A stretch of 64,000 nucleotides of DNA from CAVTWY01 sp963738615 (GCA_963738615.1 CAVTXI010000004.1:620001-684000); one strand, 5' to 3'. Positions 28,276 to 37,281 are shown, counted from the stretch's first letter. Translations and numbers: made by a program. The notes: a model not told the origin generated them from the letters alone.

Positions 28276-29190
28276 ATGAGCAACATCAAAACCACCAACC
28301 CCCCGAGCCGCTTACCGCCCTACCACCACCTGCTCGCCCTCGTGGTCGTCATCGTGTGGGGCACCAACTTCGTCGTCATCCGCCACGCCTTGGACGTGAT
28401 GCCGCCGCTGGCGCTGGCCACGCTGCGCTTCACCTTCGCGTTCCTGCCGGCCGCCCTGCTCGTGCGTCGGCCGGCGGTGCCGCTGCGTCAGTTGGCCACC
28501 TACGGCGTGCTGGTTGGCGCCGGCCAGTTCGGGCTGATGTACCTGGCGTTGAAGGGGTCGATCAGCCCGGGCATGGCGTCGCTGGTGATCCAACTCCAGG
28601 TGTTCTTCACGATCGGCCTGGCGATGGTGATCGAGCGCGAGCGGTTGCGCGTCGCGCAAGTGTTGGCGCTGATGCTGGCGGTTGCGGGCCTGGGGCTGAT
28701 CGCGTGGAAGAGCAGCGCCAGTGGCGACGCCAGCGTCACCCTACGCGGCCTGACGCTCATCCTCGCGGCGGCCATGGCCTGGGCATGTGCGAATGTCGTC
28801 GGTCGACGTGCGGGGCGCGGCGTCGACATGCTGGCCTACGTGGTGTGGTCAAGCGCATTCGCCGTGCCGCCGCTGCTGGCACTGTCGCTGATCATCGAAG
28901 GCCCCGACGCCATCGCGCACGGCCTGCACACCGCCGGCTGGGGCACGTGGCTCGCGGTGGCGTGGCAGTCGGTGGGCAACACGCTCTTCGGCTATGCAGC
29001 CTGGGCCTGGCTGTTGGCGCGCCACCCCGCGGCGACTGTCACGCCATGGGCACTGGGCGTGCCGCTGTTCGGCATGGCAAGTTCGGCGCTGTTGCTGGGC
29101 GAGGCGTTGCCCGCTTGGAAGTTTGCCGCGGCAGCGTTGGTGATCGCCGGGTTGGCGCTGAATGTGGTGGGGACGCGGTGGGGACGGTGA
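28276..29190 (+). CDS. EamA-family (DMT superfamily) transporter
   Basis: Encodes 304 residues from ATG 28276. Ten hydrophobic helices form two EamA repeats; the first repeat begins VVVIVWGTNFVVIRHALDVMPPLALATLRFTFAFLPA and the second ends PLFGMASSALLLGEALPAWKFAAAALVIAGLALNV, both characteristic. It closely resembles EamA (YdeD), which exports cysteine and O-acetylserine in E. coli, but DMT substrates cannot be read from sequence. It is monocistronic, convergent with hipA (2-bp gap), and divergent from usp across the FNR-like site. Confidence 0.88.
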   Translation: MSNIKTTNPPSRLPPYHHLLALVVVIVWGTNFVVIRHALDVMPPLALATLRFTFAFLPAALLVRRPAVPLRQLATYGVLVGAGQFGLMYLALKGSISPGMASLVIQLQVFFTIGLAMVIERERLRVAQVLALMLAVAGLGLIAWKSSASGDASVTLRGLTLILAAAMAWACANVVGRRAGRGVDMLAYVVWSSAFAVPPLLALSLIIEGPDAIAHGLHTAGWGTWLAVAWQSVGNTLFGYAAWAWLLARHPAATVTPWALGVPLFGMASSALLLGEALPAWKFAAAALVIAGLALNVVGTRWGR

Positions 29191-29192
29191 GG

Positions 29193-30416
29193 TCACACCA
29201 TTCTGGAAGACATCAACGGGATGCTCGAAAGGTGCGCATCGATACGTGCACGCTGTTCGGTCGAAAAGCCGAAGTCATGGCCCTGATCGCGCCAAGCCGT
29301 TCGCACAGCCTCGACCGATTCGCTGACGACGTTGCGCAGCGTGGCCTGTTCGACGTTGAGCTTGGCGGCCATCCGATCAAACGTCGCCATGGAAACCCGC
29401 GCCCACTCTTTTGACCCGCCAAGATTCAACGCGAGCTTGTCTTGATCGATGTAGTGAATCGTGGAAACCAGGTCGTACGCCGGTGCCAGACTTGCCGTTC
29501 GTCCATCGCGGTAGATCAGGCTCCAGTTCTTGAGATGCGCATCGGCATTGCCGCTGGCGACGACGAACACCAGTCGCCGCACGAACTGCGCGAAATCGGC
29601 AGCCAACGTCATCGCCAGGAGCAGGCGACCGAGTTGTTCGTAGTTCGCGACTTCGTACTTCTTCTCCGGTCGAAGATTCAACACCTGGGCAAAGTCTTCG
29701 ACGTGCACACGCCGACCCGGCTCTGGCCGGTCGAAGCGGCGAACTGCAAAGGCCTTGCCCTCACGAAAGGAGCCGACCAGCGCTTCGAGGCCAGCAATCT
29801 CGGCGATCTCGACAAGACGGAACTCCGGTGTCTCGATTCCGCTGGCTCGGGCCCAATTCATCGTCGCGTACTCGTTGGCAGGCACGCCGTCGAATCGCTG
29901 ATCCGGAAGCTTGGCGATCCAGTCGCCGCCAACACCGCGTACAGGAAGGGTCAGCCCGCGCTCGTGCTTCAACACCGAGAACTTCAGTTGCACGCCGGCC
30001 AGCGAGAACTTCAACGCATGCTCATCGACAACCGCCGCGGTCGGCTCGTCGTCCTCCTGCGCACCGTCCAACGCCTGATCAGCCTCGTCGTCGACGAGCG
30101 TCACGTTGCCGGGCAAGTCATCGCGCAGCACGCGCAGCAGTTGGTCGTCACGATCGGCACGCACTCCGTTCTGCTTGGCGACCATCTCGCGCAGTGCGCC
30201 TTCGGGCAGCAGATTCGACCACCAGGCTGGGACACCGATTCGGCTGCTGTGCACCTTATCGACATCGTCGAGAAACGCCTGCCCCAGGACGGGCCGCGGG
30301 TAGAGGCTTTTGTAGGAGTCAAGCAGTCGAAAGGTCGTGGACCCGTTATGCGCGGTCGACAGGCGGCCGACGGGCACGCCCCCGAGCAAGGCCAACTGGT
30401 TCGAAGAAGCAGCCAT
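29193..30416 (-). CDS. HipA-like Ser/Thr kinase (no HipB partner)
   Basis: Encodes 407 residues from ATG 30416, two bases after the DUF262 stop. An N-terminal HipA_N/couple domain (about 5-110, GGVPVGRLSTAHNGSTTFRL through WWSNLLPEGALREMVAK) is followed by the HipA_C kinase fold: SLAGVQLKFSV, the ATP-binding lysine in WIAKLP, catalytic GNADAHLKN (289-297), and the metal-binding APAYDLVST. All catalytic positions look intact. HipA kinases phosphorylate aminoacyl-tRNA synthetases (GltX) or related targets and cause dormancy, normally neutralised by the DNA-binding HipB. No HTH gene is next to it; a DUF262 gene takes the antitoxin position. Its base composition is somewhat less G+C-rich than its neighbours, suggesting transfer. 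Confidence 0.85.
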   Translation of the reverse strand: MAASSNQLALLGGVPVGRLSTAHNGSTTFRLLDSYKSLYPRPVLGQAFLDDVDKVHSSRIGVPAWWSNLLPEGALREMVAKQNGVRADRDDQLLRVLRDDLPGNVTLVDDEADQALDGAQEDDEPTAAVVDEHALKFSLAGVQLKFSVLKHERGLTLPVRGVGGDWIAKLPDQRFDGVPANEYATMNWARASGIETPEFRLVEIAEIAGLEALVGSFREGKAFAVRRFDRPEPGRRVHVEDFAQVLNLRPEKKYEVANYEQLGRLLLAMTLAADFAQFVRRLVFVVASGNADAHLKNWSLIYRDGRTASLAPAYDLVSTIHYIDQDKLALNLGGSKEWARVSMATFDRMAAKLNVEQATLRNVVSESVEAVRTAWRDQGHDFGFSTEQRARIDAHLSSIPLMSSRMV

Positions 30417-30418
30417 CG

Positions 30419-32077
30419 TCAGTCGGCCTCGACGACGGAGGCCATGAGCGTATCGACGGAAGGCCGATCGTTGTCGTCCCAACGCGCGCGGCTCTCGAAA
30501 ACGTGTTCGAACCGTCGAGCAAGCTCGACTTGGCGGTGCTCGAGAAACCCAGCGTAGTCCGCACGGAGCAGGGCTTGGTTTGCATCAGCGGTAAAGCCAT
30601 GCGCCTCGAGTTCCCCGGCCATGAACGAGGCGACCAGGATGTCTCCCAAGAGAACTTGCGGCCGTACCGGCTTTGGATGCGCCATTCGATTCGCGATCGT
30701 GTCCGCGAGCGGAAGCCCCGCGCCGCGAGACGTGACGATCCGGGGAAGCGACGCCGCATCCGCGGCAACGGTCGGCGCGCCGAAGAGATCGCTCGCGGTG
30801 ATCGGGGCTCCCGTTGCCAGATGCCTCGGCCCGAGGTGCAACAAGGCCAGTACCTCGAGTTTGGACTGTGCATGTCGAAAGTTGAACGCACGACTCGCAT
30901 CAGGAAGGCTTGCAGGGCGCGCCTTCGAGTCGGCAATCAGTCGCTGCACCGACGCGTGTTCGTCTGAATCGATGCTGTCGAGAACCTTGCGGGTGGATGC
31001 GATGTCACCGCTGTGCGTGCCCGACAGTGCGCCGCGCCAAACCCACCGAGCGAGCAACTCCCTCGACCGCGCACTGGCCACCGGATGCAAGTCGAAGAAC
31101 TTGCCCAACGCCAGCAAGGGTTGTTGGTACGGGAGGAGTTCGTAGTGAAGGATGCCGGCGTCGACTTCGAGGAACGCCGCCGCGCGAGCAAAAGCGGCCG
31201 ACGTGCGTCGAAAGAGCTCACCTGCTGCCTCGGGGCTCAGCGCGCCGGGCGACGTCCCGGCTCGATCTTCGACATCCTTGCCCTGCAACAACTGCAGCAA
31301 TCGATAGAGGATCTTCTGGTCAGGCTTGCCGAAACGCTCCCGACCCAGGGTGTCCGCGAGTTCCGTGATTGACGCAGGGTGTTCCTTCGAGCGCGCACCG
31401 TGGAGCGCGTGAAAAACATCGAGCGCCCGCATCGGTTTGCCGCGACTGTTGATGCGCCGGAATATTTCCCGCAGAGGCTCGTCGGTGTCGGCCTGCACCA
31501 CGTATGTCGGTACCTCGTACTCTCGAATCCGCTTTCCGAGTTCGAAGGCCGATTCGCGTCGACCGGCGTCGTTCTCCAGGTGTTCGTAGACCCACTTCAT
31601 CAACCGCTCCGAGTCCGCCACCTCGGTCATCGGCAGGTACCTCGAAGGCTCCTTGCGTAGTTGGCTTGCCGCCCTGAGCGCGACGATCTGGCGACGGTCG
31701 AAATCGAAGAAGAGCGCGAACTTGTCGACGCTAGGCCCCGGCGCCAAGAGGGTGCGCACGAGGGAGGCAACGCGCTGCTGCCCGTCGACGACCCACAGAG
31801 CGTCTTGCCGCGCGGCGCCGGGAATCAGCACGGATCCGAACGTCGTCTCGCCAGCTTCGGCAGGCGACAACCAGAAAAGCAAGGTTCCGATCGGGTAGCC
31901 GTGGTAGACGCTGTCCAGCAGCATGCGTGCGTCTTCGCGTTTCCAACGAAAGTTTCTTTGGAACGGCGGCACCCGCAACCTCCCACGGCGAACATCCGAG
32001 AGAAGATCTTCGATCTTCGGGGCAATAGCAGCAGGGCGTTGCAGCGAGTGCAGGGGCGAATGGCGCTGCGGATTCAT
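30419..32077 (-). CDS. DUF262 (GmrSD N-terminal-type) protein paired with hipA
   Basis: Encodes 552 residues. The DUF262/ParB-like fold is clear: VPPFQRNFRWKREDARMLLDSVYHGYPIGTLLFW at residues 36-69, the nucleotide-handling motif WVVDGQQRVASL (about 94-105) and FRRINSRGKPM (about 208-218). GmrSD-type defence proteins join this domain to a DUF1524 HNH nuclease; I find no His-Asn-His motif in the C-terminal 300 residues, so nuclease activity is not supported. It precedes hipA by two bases, implying a functional pair. Its ATG lies within a cluster of CGGATTC half-sites. Codon use is less G+C-biased than in the flanking T6SS genes. Function unknown; possible NTP-dependent regulator or antitoxin of the kinase. 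Confidence 0.8.
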   Translation of the reverse strand: MNPQRHSPLHSLQRPAAIAPKIEDLLSDVRRGRLRVPPFQRNFRWKREDARMLLDSVYHGYPIGTLLFWLSPAEAGETTFGSVLIPGAARQDALWVVDGQQRVASLVRTLLAPGPSVDKFALFFDFDRRQIVALRAASQLRKEPSRYLPMTEVADSERLMKWVYEHLENDAGRRESAFELGKRIREYEVPTYVVQADTDEPLREIFRRINSRGKPMRALDVFHALHGARSKEHPASITELADTLGRERFGKPDQKILYRLLQLLQGKDVEDRAGTSPGALSPEAAGELFRRTSAAFARAAAFLEVDAGILHYELLPYQQPLLALGKFFDLHPVASARSRELLARWVWRGALSGTHSGDIASTRKVLDSIDSDEHASVQRLIADSKARPASLPDASRAFNFRHAQSKLEVLALLHLGPRHLATGAPITASDLFGAPTVAADAASLPRIVTSRGAGLPLADTIANRMAHPKPVRPQVLLGDILVASFMAGELEAHGFTADANQALLRADYAGFLEHRQVELARRFEHVFESRARWDDNDRPSVDTLMASVVEAD

Positions 32078-32103
32078 ACAGCGGATTCTCTACGTTGAAT
32101 CCG
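32069..32103 (-). promoter_or_regulatory. palindromic operator-like site at the DUF262-hipA start
   Basis: Two perfect 7-bp inverted arms, CGGATTC (32082-32088) and GAATCCG (32097-32103), flank an 8-bp spacer. A third copy, CGGATTC (32069-32075), overlaps codons 1-3 of the DUF262 gene. The N8 spacing recalls the HipB operator (TATCC-N8-GGATA), though the half-sites differ. It suggests autoregulation by one of the two gene products or an unlinked repressor. Confidence 0.5.
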
Positions 32104-32138
32104 TCTATCGGGAGGCCGTGTCGCGATGGCGCCCTGCC

Positions 32139-32939
32139 CTACCCAAACCTCGTCACCACCCGCGGGTCGCCCACCCACACGCCGATGGCGGTGTAGTTGT
32201 CCTGCCCTTGCGCGCCGCGCGATTCGACGGTGGCGGCCATGTCGTCCAGCCAGGCTTCCACGCTGCCTGCGCGTGCCAGTGCAACGTCGATGTCATCGGC
32301 CTCGAGGGCGCCCCACCAACCGTCGGTGCACAGCAGGAATGCGTCGCCGTCTTCGGCCGTCAGGGCGTCGCTGGCGACGCAGCGCGTGGGGTCGACTTCG
32401 CTGCTGCCCATCGCGAAAAGGAGTTGGTTGCGTTTGGGGTGGTTGCGCGCGTCGTCGGCCGACAGCAGGCCCGCGTCGACGAGTTGTTGCACCAGGCTGT
32501 GGTCACGCGTGAGCTGGCGCACGGCGCCGCGGCGCACGAGGTAAAGGCGCGAATCGCCGGCGTGGGCCCAGAAGGTGTGGCCGCTCGAGATGTCGATCCA
32601 CAACGTGACCACGGTGGCGTGCATGCGCTGCTGCGGCGGCAGTTCTTCCTGCGTGGCGATCAGGCAGGCGTTGGCCTGCCCCAGGGCATGCGCCAGCGCA
32701 GCGGCCGACGGCGACAGCGCCTGCTGAAGCATCAGCGTGACCATGCGCACGACGATGTCAGCGGCCACGCCGCCGTCACGATGACCCCCTGCGCCATCGG
32801 ACAGCACGGCGAAGTGCGCGCGTGGGCCGTCGCCGATGCGCAAGTCGTCTTCGTTGCGTTCACGCGCGCCCATGTTGGTGTGCGCCGCAGCCGTGACGCT
32901 CAACGTGAAGGGCTTGTGGCGTTGCGGTGCGGCGGACAT
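32139..32939 (-). CDS. pppA: PP2C-family Ser/Thr phosphatase (T6SS PppA/Stp1)
   Basis: Encodes 266 residues. PP2C metal-binding motifs are intact: RNEDD near residue 28, LSDGAGGHRDG, HAGDSRLYLVR, CTDGWWGAL, and DNYTAIGVWV near the end. In T6SS loci this phosphatase dephosphorylates the FHA protein, reversing PpkA and shutting down secretion. It begins 27 bp after the end of tagH on the same strand, supporting that role. The DUF262-hipA pair follows after 61 bp. Confidence 0.88.
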   Translation of the reverse strand: MSAAPQRHKPFTLSVTAAAHTNMGARERNEDDLRIGDGPRAHFAVLSDGAGGHRDGGVAADIVVRMVTLMLQQALSPSAAALAHALGQANACLIATQEELPPQQRMHATVVTLWIDISSGHTFWAHAGDSRLYLVRRGAVRQLTRDHSLVQQLVDAGLLSADDARNHPKRNQLLFAMGSSEVDPTRCVASDALTAEDGDAFLLCTDGWWGALEADDIDVALARAGSVEAWLDDMAATVESRGAQGQDNYTAIGVWVGDPRVVTRFG

Positions 32940-32966
32940 GGTTGAAACCGCGCAAGCCGTTCTTCG

Positions 32967-34913
32967 TCAGAGCGCCGACGGCGGGGTGCCGGGCGGAAGG
33001 GGTTCACGCGCGGCCGGTACAGCGGCGCTGCCTGGCTGCCGCGCCTGCGCCAACGCCTCGAGCTGCTCTTCGTAGGCCTGGACAAAGGCGGCGCCGAAGA
33101 GGTTGTCGAAGCGGTCTTCGGCCTCGCCCTTCACGCGCGCGTGATGCGCCAGGTACAACTCCCACAGCTTGGCGTGGCGGTTCATCGGCAGCAGCTTGTC
33201 GAGCATCGACGGTTCGCTGAGCACCGCCTCGAGCTGCGCGGGTGTGAAGCGCGCCAGCACGCCTTGCAGCGCTGCGCGCATGCCGGCCATGGTGCCCACG
33301 GTGTGCCCCAGCAGGTCGTCCATCGCGTCTTGCACGGCGTCGGTGCCGGGCATGAAACCGCGCACCGGCGGGCGCAGAAGCTGCTCGACCGCGGCCTGTC
33401 CGTCGGGCGTGAACTTCAGCGGGTTGTTGTCGCGCGACTGGATCACGGTGACTTGCGCACGCAGCTCTTGCTTGGTGGCGGCGCGCGCGGCCATCAGGCG
33501 CAACGTGCCGTCGACCGACGCGCGCAGCATGCGGCCCACCATCGCCATCAGCTCGAGCGTGCGTGCTTCATCGGGTAGTGCGCCGATGCCGGCGCCTTGT
33601 TCGAACGCGCGCCACAGGGCCTGCGCGTCGGCGGGTGACGGTGCAACGGCGGCGGCGGCAGGCGATGGCGCGGCGGCGCGCCGGGCCGGTGGCTCGTGCC
33701 GTGCAGCCTTGTCGACCATCGGCGCGGGTGCGGGCCGCACCTCGGGCGGACGGTACGCGGCGTTCAGCTCCGGGGTGTGGTCCGGTATCACCGTGTAGGG
33801 GATGGGCTGCGCCGCTGCTGCGGCGGGCGCGTCGAACATGGCCAGCGGATCGAGGTTCGGTCCGCCTTGCTTGCGCCTGCCTTCGCTGCTGGCTTCTTTG
33901 TCGCGCGGCGCAGGTGCGTCGGCGAGGAAGTCGCCCAGGATGTCGCGACGCGGGCCCGAGGCGACCGGCGACAGATCGAACAGCTCGTCGATGCTCTGCG
34001 TGGCCTGCGGAAGCATCGCCGCGATGGGATCGGCCGAGCCCAAAGGCGCTTTGCCGGTCGATGCAACCGGCGAACGGTCGATCAACCCCGCGAAAGGGTC
34101 GTCACGCGTGGGTGCGTCGGCAGGAGCGCGCGGGTTGCCGATGGTGGTCGTGGCGGCGAAGGGGTCGAAGTCGTCGGGCAGTGGCGCGCGCGCCGACGCG
34201 GGCGGCGCACCGGGCCCGACGGCCCAGGGGTTCGGTGCAGGCTGCGCCGGTGCAGCGTGTCCGGCGGAAGGAACCACGGGCGCGGTTGAAGGCGCTGATC
34301 CGAGCAGGTCAGCGAAAGGGTTCGCCGCGCCCGGTTGAACGTCGAAGCCCACCGTCTGCGGCCCCGGCGTCTGCGGTCCCGGCGTCTGCGGTCCCGGTGC
34401 CTGTGGTCGCGACGGGTACGGTCTGGACGCCGGTGTCCGCAAGCGACCCGGGCGCGCGTCCATCGCGTCGATGCCCGACCGTCGGGGGTGCGTCTTCGGC
34501 TCGGCCGCCGACGCCATGATGACCGTGTGCGCCGGGACCGACGACATGCCCGAAGGTGCGTCGGTGGACGGCGGCGGCAGCGGGTCTTCGAGCGTGACGC
34601 GCAACACGTACGCGCCGACCTGCAACTCATCGCCGTGCGCCAGCGGCGACGCCGCGCCCGGCGGCACGCTGGTCTGGTTGACGGCGATGGGGTTGGCGTT
34701 GCCGGCGTTGCGCAGCACGTAGCGCGTGCCTTGCAGCACCACCTCGGCCTGAAGCCGCGAGATGTGGCGCCGCGGGTCAGGCAACGCCAGCGTGTTCGAG
34801 TCGGACCGGCCCAGCGTGCCGCCATGGGCGTCGAAACGCGCAGACATGGCATGCGTCAAAGGCTGGCCAGCCAGGCTGACGGCGCGAATCACCAAGTCTT
34901 TGACCGTACTCAC
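32967..34913 (-). CDS. tagH: T6SS FHA-domain protein TagH/Fha
   Basis: Encodes 648 residues from GTG 34913. An N-terminal FHA domain (about 1-108) has the phosphothreonine-binding motifs GRSDSN and HISRLQAEV. A long disordered Pro/Ala-rich middle (about 120-440) contains GPQTP repeats and several DPFA(G/A)-type short motifs. The C-terminal domain (about 445-620), with RMLRASVDGTLRLMAARAATKQELRAQVT and NNPLKFTPDGQAAVEQLL, is the conserved TagH/ImpI region. The protein is the PpkA/PppA phosphorylation target in threonine-phosphorylation control of T6SS. It is transcribed divergently from slt. A recurrent upstream element lies 66-81 bp before the start. Confidence 0.9.
   Translation of the reverse strand: MSTVKDLVIRAVSLAGQPLTHAMSARFDAHGGTLGRSDSNTLALPDPRRHISRLQAEVVLQGTRYVLRNAGNANPIAVNQTSVPPGAASPLAHGDELQVGAYVLRVTLEDPLPPPSTDAPSGMSSVPAHTVIMASAAEPKTHPRRSGIDAMDARPGRLRTPASRPYPSRPQAPGPQTPGPQTPGPQTVGFDVQPGAANPFADLLGSAPSTAPVVPSAGHAAPAQPAPNPWAVGPGAPPASARAPLPDDFDPFAATTTIGNPRAPADAPTRDDPFAGLIDRSPVASTGKAPLGSADPIAAMLPQATQSIDELFDLSPVASGPRRDILGDFLADAPAPRDKEASSEGRRKQGGPNLDPLAMFDAPAAAAAQPIPYTVIPDHTPELNAAYRPPEVRPAPAPMVDKAARHEPPARRAAAPSPAAAAVAPSPADAQALWRAFEQGAGIGALPDEARTLELMAMVGRMLRASVDGTLRLMAARAATKQELRAQVTVIQSRDNNPLKFTPDGQAAVEQLLRPPVRGFMPGTDAVQDAMDDLLGHTVGTMAGMRAALQGVLARFTPAQLEAVLSEPSMLDKLLPMNRHAKLWELYLAHHARVKGEAEDRFDNLFGAAFVQAYEEQLEALAQARQPGSAAVPAAREPLPPGTPPSAL
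34351..34410 (-). repeat. four 15-bp tandem repeats in tagH encoding GPQTP-type units
   Basis: Units of the form GGCGTCTGCGGTCCC run from 34351; the two central copies are identical and the outer ones are diverged. They encode G-P-Q-T-P repeats in the disordered linker after the FHA domain. Length changes here would alter linker length in frame. Confidence 0.8.
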
Positions 34914-34978
34914 GGTTGCCCCAGCGTTGCGCCCGATGCCTCGTTGCAGTCAGTGTGTCGGGGATGCATCAACGCGCC

Positions 34979-34994
34979 AATGTACGAAAGTCAA
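34979..34994 (-). promoter_or_regulatory. recurrent element upstream of tagH (TTGACTTTCGTACATT)
   Basis: One of a family of elements found upstream of several genes in this window (see also 38118, 46139-46190, 46519, 56993-57045, 60423). Read on the reverse strand, its 5' end is 81 nt from the tagH start. The rest of the 34914-35109 gap holds an unremarkable region presumably including the slt promoter. Confidence 0.45.
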
Positions 34995-35109
34995 CTTGAC
35001 CGTTCACGGGCCGGCGAATACAGGCCGTTGCACGTCGGCAGATGCCGACACTGCTGCGTTGGTTTCTACGCACACACTTAAAGTGCGATCTTCATCTGCG
35101 AGTCTTCAC

Positions 35110-37272
35110 GTGACCCTTTCCTTTCGTCACTCGCTTCGTTGCACGTTTCGTCACGCGCTGAGCCTGGCGGCGCTGCTGGCGCTGGCCGGCGGTGCGGCGG
35201 CGCAGCAGCCCGCAGGCCCCGCCAACCCACCTGCGATGCAGGGCGATGCCTCTTCCACCGCCGCCGAACCTGCTTTGTCCGTGCCAGCCGCCGAAGCCGC
35301 GCCGCAGCCGCCCGCCGTGCCGTTGCGCGACGCCATCGTCAACGACGCTCGTGACGCTTTCGACAAACGCGACACCGCCAAGCTCGAGGCGCTGCGTACG
35401 CTCGCGATGACGCCGGGGCATGCGCTGGCGGCGTGGGTCGACTACTGGTCGATGTCGAGTCGTCTTGCCACAGCGTCGAACGTCGACGTGCAGGACTTCT
35501 TCACGCGATGGCGCGGGCGTTACGTCGAAGACCGGTTGCGCAACGACTGGCTTCTCGAGCTGGGCCGGCGTCGTGACTGGGCCGCCTTCGCTGCCGAGCA
35601 TCCGCGCTTTCGCATGGCCGACGACCGCGAGGTGGCGTGTTACGCGCTGCTGGCGCAACACGCGTCGCGGCCCATGACCACCGATCGCAAGCCCGCGGCG
35701 CTGGACGCATGGCTTGCGCAGACCAGCGCCGACGATGGCTGCTTCGCGCTGGCACGCACGTTGGCCGACGCGCGCGTGTTCGACCGCGCCGACCTGTGGC
35801 TGAAGCTGCGCGAGGCCGTGGCGACCAACCGCCTGCCGGCAGCGCGCCAGACGGCGTCGCTCCTGTCGGCCGACATCGCTGATGCGCTGCCCGACGCGCT
35901 CAACAAGCCGCAGCGCCACCTCGACCGTAAGCCCTCATCGCGCTTCGACGCGGCCGACGCGCAGGCGCTCGACGCCATCGCCATGGCACGCCTGGCATCG
36001 AATGACCCCGACCAGGCCGCGCGCCTGATGCGTACGAAGCGCCCGCCGATGTCGCCACGACTGGACGCGTGGGTGTGGGCGCAGGTGGCACGGCAGGCCG
36101 GCTTCAGGGTGCTGCCCTCGGCGCTCGAGTACACGCGTGAATGGTTCGCGTTGCTGAACAAGCTGCCGAAAGCACACCATGACCTGAACGACGAAGCGCT
36201 GGCTTGGGCGGCGCGTAACGCGCTGCGCGCGACCGACGCGGCACGCTGGCCGGTGCTGGACCGCGCCATCGCGCTGATGCGCCCGGCGCAATCGGCCGAC
36301 ATCACGTGGCGGTATTGGCAGGCGAAGGCCGGCGTGGAAAGCGCCGTCGTCGGCCCCAAAGGCGACGAAGCCCGTGGCGAGGCACGACGCTCGCTGCGTG
36401 AACTGGCCGGGCAGCCGCCGCACCACGTCAGCTACTACGGCATGCTGGCGACCGAAGACCTGGGCGAACACTTCCGCGCGCCCGACGTTCCGTCGCCGCT
36501 CACCCCCGCCGAGGCCAGCACGGCCCGCAGCCACGTCGGCTTGACCAGCGCACTTACGCTGATCGCGCTGGGCCTGCGCGACGAAGGCAACCGCGAGTGG
36601 AACTACAGCCTGCGCGGCATGAACGAGCGCGAGCTGCTGGCGGCGTCGCAGCTCGCGTGCGACCGCGAGGTGTGGGACCGCTGCATCAACACCAGCGAAC
36701 GCACGCGTGACGCCGTCGACCTGGCGCAGCGCTACCCGCTGCCCTACCGCAAGCCACTCGTCGACCGCTCGCAGGCCCAGGGGCTCGACCCCGCGCTGAC
36801 CTACGGTGTGGTGCGCCAGGAATCGCGCTTCGTCGCCCACACGCGTTCGTCAGCCGGTGCAGGCGGGCTGATGCAGCTGATGCCGCGCACCGCGAAGTGG
36901 ACGGCCACCAAACTCGGCATCCCCGACTACAAGCCCGAGCGCGTGTACGAACCCGACATCAACGCCGCTTTAGGCACCGGCTACCTCAAGATGGTGCTCG
37001 ACGAATTCGGCGGCTCACAAGCGCTGGCCGCCGCGGCGTATAACGCCGGCCCGCACCGCGCCCGCCGCTGGCGCGAAGGCACCACCATCGACGCCGCGGC
37101 GTGGGTCGAAACCATTCCCTTCAACGAAACGCGTGACTACGTGAAGCGCGTGTTGTCGAACGCGGTGGTGTATTCGCAGCGCCTGGGCGAATCGAGCAGC
37201 CTGCGCCAGCGCCTGGGCGCAACGATCGGCCCGCCCCCGGTCGTGGGCGCGGCGCGCGCCGATCTGCCGTAG
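35110..37272 (+). CDS. slt: soluble lytic murein transglycosylase (Slt70-like)
   Basis: Encodes 720 residues from GTG 35110, chosen because a signal peptide begins there (ALSLAALLALAGGAAAQQ, cleavage about residue 30). The alpha-superhelical region (about 70-530) precedes the catalytic domain: VVRQESRF with the catalytic Glu at about 571, GAGGLMQLMPRTA, and AAYNAGPHRARRW. Slt enzymes cleave the MurNAc-GlcNAc bond to give anhydro-muropeptides. Lying between tagH and the T6SS kinase, it may open peptidoglycan for assembly of the secretion apparatus, but housekeeping murein turnover is equally possible. Confidence 0.9.
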   Translation: MTLSFRHSLRCTFRHALSLAALLALAGGAAAQQPAGPANPPAMQGDASSTAAEPALSVPAAEAAPQPPAVPLRDAIVNDARDAFDKRDTAKLEALRTLAMTPGHALAAWVDYWSMSSRLATASNVDVQDFFTRWRGRYVEDRLRNDWLLELGRRRDWAAFAAEHPRFRMADDREVACYALLAQHASRPMTTDRKPAALDAWLAQTSADDGCFALARTLADARVFDRADLWLKLREAVATNRLPAARQTASLLSADIADALPDALNKPQRHLDRKPSSRFDAADAQALDAIAMARLASNDPDQAARLMRTKRPPMSPRLDAWVWAQVARQAGFRVLPSALEYTREWFALLNKLPKAHHDLNDEALAWAARNALRATDAARWPVLDRAIALMRPAQSADITWRYWQAKAGVESAVVGPKGDEARGEARRSLRELAGQPPHHVSYYGMLATEDLGEHFRAPDVPSPLTPAEASTARSHVGLTSALTLIALGLRDEGNREWNYSLRGMNERELLAASQLACDREVWDRCINTSERTRDAVDLAQRYPLPYRKPLVDRSQAQGLDPALTYGVVRQESRFVAHTRSSAGAGGLMQLMPRTAKWTATKLGIPDYKPERVYEPDINAALGTGYLKMVLDEFGGSQALAAAAYNAGPHRARRWREGTTIDAAAWVETIPFNETRDYVKRVLSNAVVYSQRLGESSSLRQRLGATIGPPPVVGAARADLP

Positions 37273-37281
37273 GTCAACGCG

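Noticed and set aside
30419..32077. The DUF262 protein as a GmrSD-type restriction nuclease
   Set aside because: No DUF1524/HNH motif was visible in the C-terminal half, so a nuclease call is not supported.
32078..32138. A hidden hipB-like HTH gene between the phosphatase and DUF262
   Set aside because: The 61-bp gap is too short and no small helix-turn-helix frame was seen on either side of the pair.
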